Below are positions 62,690 to 64,000 of a stretch of 64,000 bases of DNA, one piece after another; the first letter of the stretch is position 1; the number at the start of each line of letters is the position of its first letter. Below the pieces are notes generated by a model that saw only the letters and a program-made list of their open reading frames with translations, ran no database searches and was not told the DNA's origin. The DNA is from Mesorhizobium sophorae (GTDB taxonomy: Bacteria; Pseudomonadota; Alphaproteobacteria; Rhizobiales; Rhizobiaceae): assembly GCF_002270415.1 (NCBI RefSeq), contig NZ_NNRI01000002.1, positions 1 through 64,000 on the forward strand, in the 5' to 3' direction. The position numbers and the translations under genes were made by a program.

Positions 62690-64000
62690 TCAGCGATTGA
62701 GCTCGTCGGCGGCGGCCATGACTTCGGACACAATCGCCCGCACATCATCTGGGGTCGTTCTATGATTGACGAAACACGCCCGCAGCGCGAAGTGACCGTT
62801 GACCGTTGCGTTCGACAGATAAACCCGGCCGCGCGCGATCACGCGGCGCAGGATCGCTTCGTTGTCCTTCGAGCGGTGGCGGAAACAGACTGCGCTTAAC
62901 GATACCGGCGCAAGCTGTTCCAGCTCCGGCTGCGACGCGATTGTCTGTGCGAGCATCTGGGCATGGTGGAGATCGCGCGTGATGGCTTCGCGATAGGCGC
63001 GGCGTCCGTGATACTGCAGCGACATCCAGAGCTTCAGCGCGCGGAAGCGTCGAGAGAGCCCGATCGACTCCTCGAAGAACGCAAATGCTTCCGTCGGGTC
63101 ATCGCTCAGTATCCTGACGTAGTCGTCGCTGTGCGAAAAAGTCGTTCGCGCGATGTCTGGGCGGCGATAGAGCAGACAGCCGCAATCGAGTGGCTGATAG
63201 AGCCATTTGTGCGCATCGAGCGACAGTGAATCTGCTGAAGACAACCCCTGGAACTTTTCCGGCACCGCCAGAGCCGCCAGTCCCCCATAGGCACCGTCGA
63301 CATGCACCCAGAGCGCTTCCCTCCGAGCGATCTCTGCAATTTCGGGGAGGGGATCGATCGCGCCGGAAACGATGGTGCCGACCGTAGCCACGATGGCGAT
63401 CGGCACGTTTCCGGCCTCGCGGTCGGCAACAATAGCTGCCTGGAGGGCGTCCGGTCGCATTCTGAATTTGTCGTCGACAGCGATCAAGCGAAGGTTTTTT
63501 CTGCCGATGCCCAGCAGCGCGACGGCCTTGGGAATGGACATGTGCACTTGCTCGGAAGCATAGACCACGCAGGGCCGTGCACCTGTTTCGTTGGCGGGCG
63601 ACTTCGCTTCCCGCGCCATCGCCAATGCCATGAGGTTGGCCGTCGAGCCTCCGCCGCACAGGCTGCCGGCAAATCCGATGCAGCCGACAGCGTCAGCCAA
63701 CCATCCGACAACCGCGCGTTCGATCGATGTCGCCGCCGGCGCCGACCGCCACGAGGTCACATTCTGATTGAGCGCCGCAGCGAGCAACTCTCCCAGCGCG
63801 CCGACCGGCTCGCCCGAGCCGACGACGTAACCGAAGAATCTGCCTGTCGAAGGTCGCACATGCTCTGAGATCGACTTGAAGTCCTGCAAGACTTCCCTAC
63901 CACGACCGTTCTCGAGCCAAGGTCGCGAGAAGAGTTCGGTCGTGTGTTTGCCGCTGGTCAAGGGGTACGTCCGACGTCCCTCGAGGGACGTCCAATAGGT
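62690..64000 (-). CDS. Group II PLP-dependent decarboxylase, N-terminus cut by the window
   Basis: The frame is open to the window edge, with TYWTSLEGRRTYP before TSGKHTTELF, so the start codon lies outside. The visible 436 residues follow the aromatic-L-amino-acid/glutamate decarboxylase family: GGSTANLMALAMAREA, AIVATVGTIVSGAIDPLPEI, HVDGAYGG (Asp binding PLP nitrogen) and SLDAHKWLYQPLDCGCLLYR, with the Schiff-base lysine. The C-terminal CFVNHRTTPDDV motif is usual for these enzymes. The substrate (aromatic amino acid, aspartate or glutamate) cannot be chosen from sequence. The listed end at 64000 is the limit of the window, not of the gene. Confidence 0.92.
   Translation of the reverse strand, partial: TYWTSLEGRRTYPLTSGKHTTELFSRPWLENGRGREVLQDFKSISEHVRPSTGRFFGYVVGSGEPVGALGELLAAALNQNVTSWRSAPAATSIERAVVGWLADAVGCIGFAGSLCGGGSTANLMALAMAREAKSPANETGARPCVVYASEQVHMSIPKAVALLGIGRKNLRLIAVDDKFRMRPDALQAAIVADREAGNVPIAIVATVGTIVSGAIDPLPEIAEIARREALWVHVDGAYGGLAALAVPEKFQGLSSADSLSLDAHKWLYQPLDCGCLLYRRPDIARTTFSHSDDYVRILSDDPTEAFAFFEESIGLSRRFRALKLWMSLQYHGRRAYREAITRDLHHAQMLAQTIASQPELEQLAPVSLSAVCFRHRSKDNEAILRRVIARGRVYLSNATVNGHFALRACFVNHRTTPDDVRAIVSEVMAAADELNR

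Overview
This looks like chromosomal DNA of a rhizobial alphaproteobacterium, most likely Mesorhizobium or a close relative in the Phyllobacteriaceae. The evidence is the high G+C content, the LdtR/L,D-transpeptidase pair, the nrdR-ribD-ribE-ribH-nusB and yceD-plsX-fabH-ihfA-merR gene orders, and several classes of short palindromic intergenic repeats of the kind common in Mesorhizobium. No rRNA, CRISPR array, complete insertion sequence or prophage was seen. One tRNA gene was found, tRNA-Pro(GGG).

Layout. 1-6.3 kb: end of a 3-hydroxyisobutyryl-CoA hydrolase gene, a small membrane protein, the MarR-type regulator LdtR, two small exported proteins, an L,D-transpeptidase and a Na+/H+ antiporter. 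6.4-13.2 kb: glyA, an exported protein, nrdR, three riboflavin genes, nusB and an MFS transporter. 13.4-19.6 kb: a four-gene osmoprotectant ABC transporter (YehZYXW/OsmU type) and a proton-pumping pyrophosphatase. 19.8-24.8 kb: bamE, then the envelope/lipid block (cytochrome bc1 chaperone, yceD, plsX, fabH, ihfA, MerR regulator).

24.8-31.7 kb is an accessory region around tRNA-Pro. It holds small exported proteins (one extremely histidine-rich), a small XRE regulator, a YbaK-type tRNA deacylase, a hydratase-like gene, a decayed and internally deleted second copy of the XRE-ybaK pair next to the tRNA, a 58-bp perfect direct repeat, and short orphan ORFs. 31.7-42.2 kb is an exopolysaccharide locus: polymerase/ligase, priming sugar transferase, glycosyltransferase and export lipoprotein on the minus strand, facing a Wzc-like protein with a degenerate kinase domain, then two acetyltransferases and a polysaccharide deacetylase.

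42.2-53 kb: heme A synthase, an aminoglycoside-phosphotransferase-like gene broken by a local inversion of about 104 bp, argC, agmatinase, an acyltransferase, a secreted glycerophosphodiesterase-like protein, an aldo/keto reductase-LysR divergent pair bracketed by paired repeats, and rplM-rpsI. 53-64 kb: a thioesterase, enoyl-CoA hydratase, VOC protein, a remnant of an ATPase gene, a GNAT protein, a CoA-binding protein, O-acetylhomoserine sulfhydrylase (metY) with a structured leader, a cupin, a solute-binding-like protein, an unknown exported protein, a cytochrome P450, a sarcosine-oxidase-like flavoprotein, and a group II PLP decarboxylase that runs off the window end.

No wholly new multi-gene system was recognised. 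The most unusual items are the inversion-broken phosphotransferase, the XRE-ybaK fusion remnant and 58-bp repeat at the tRNA-Pro locus, the kinase-dead Wzc homologue with its symmetric divergent control region, and the repeats placed exactly at stop codons. All functional assignments are from reading motifs; none was tested by database search.
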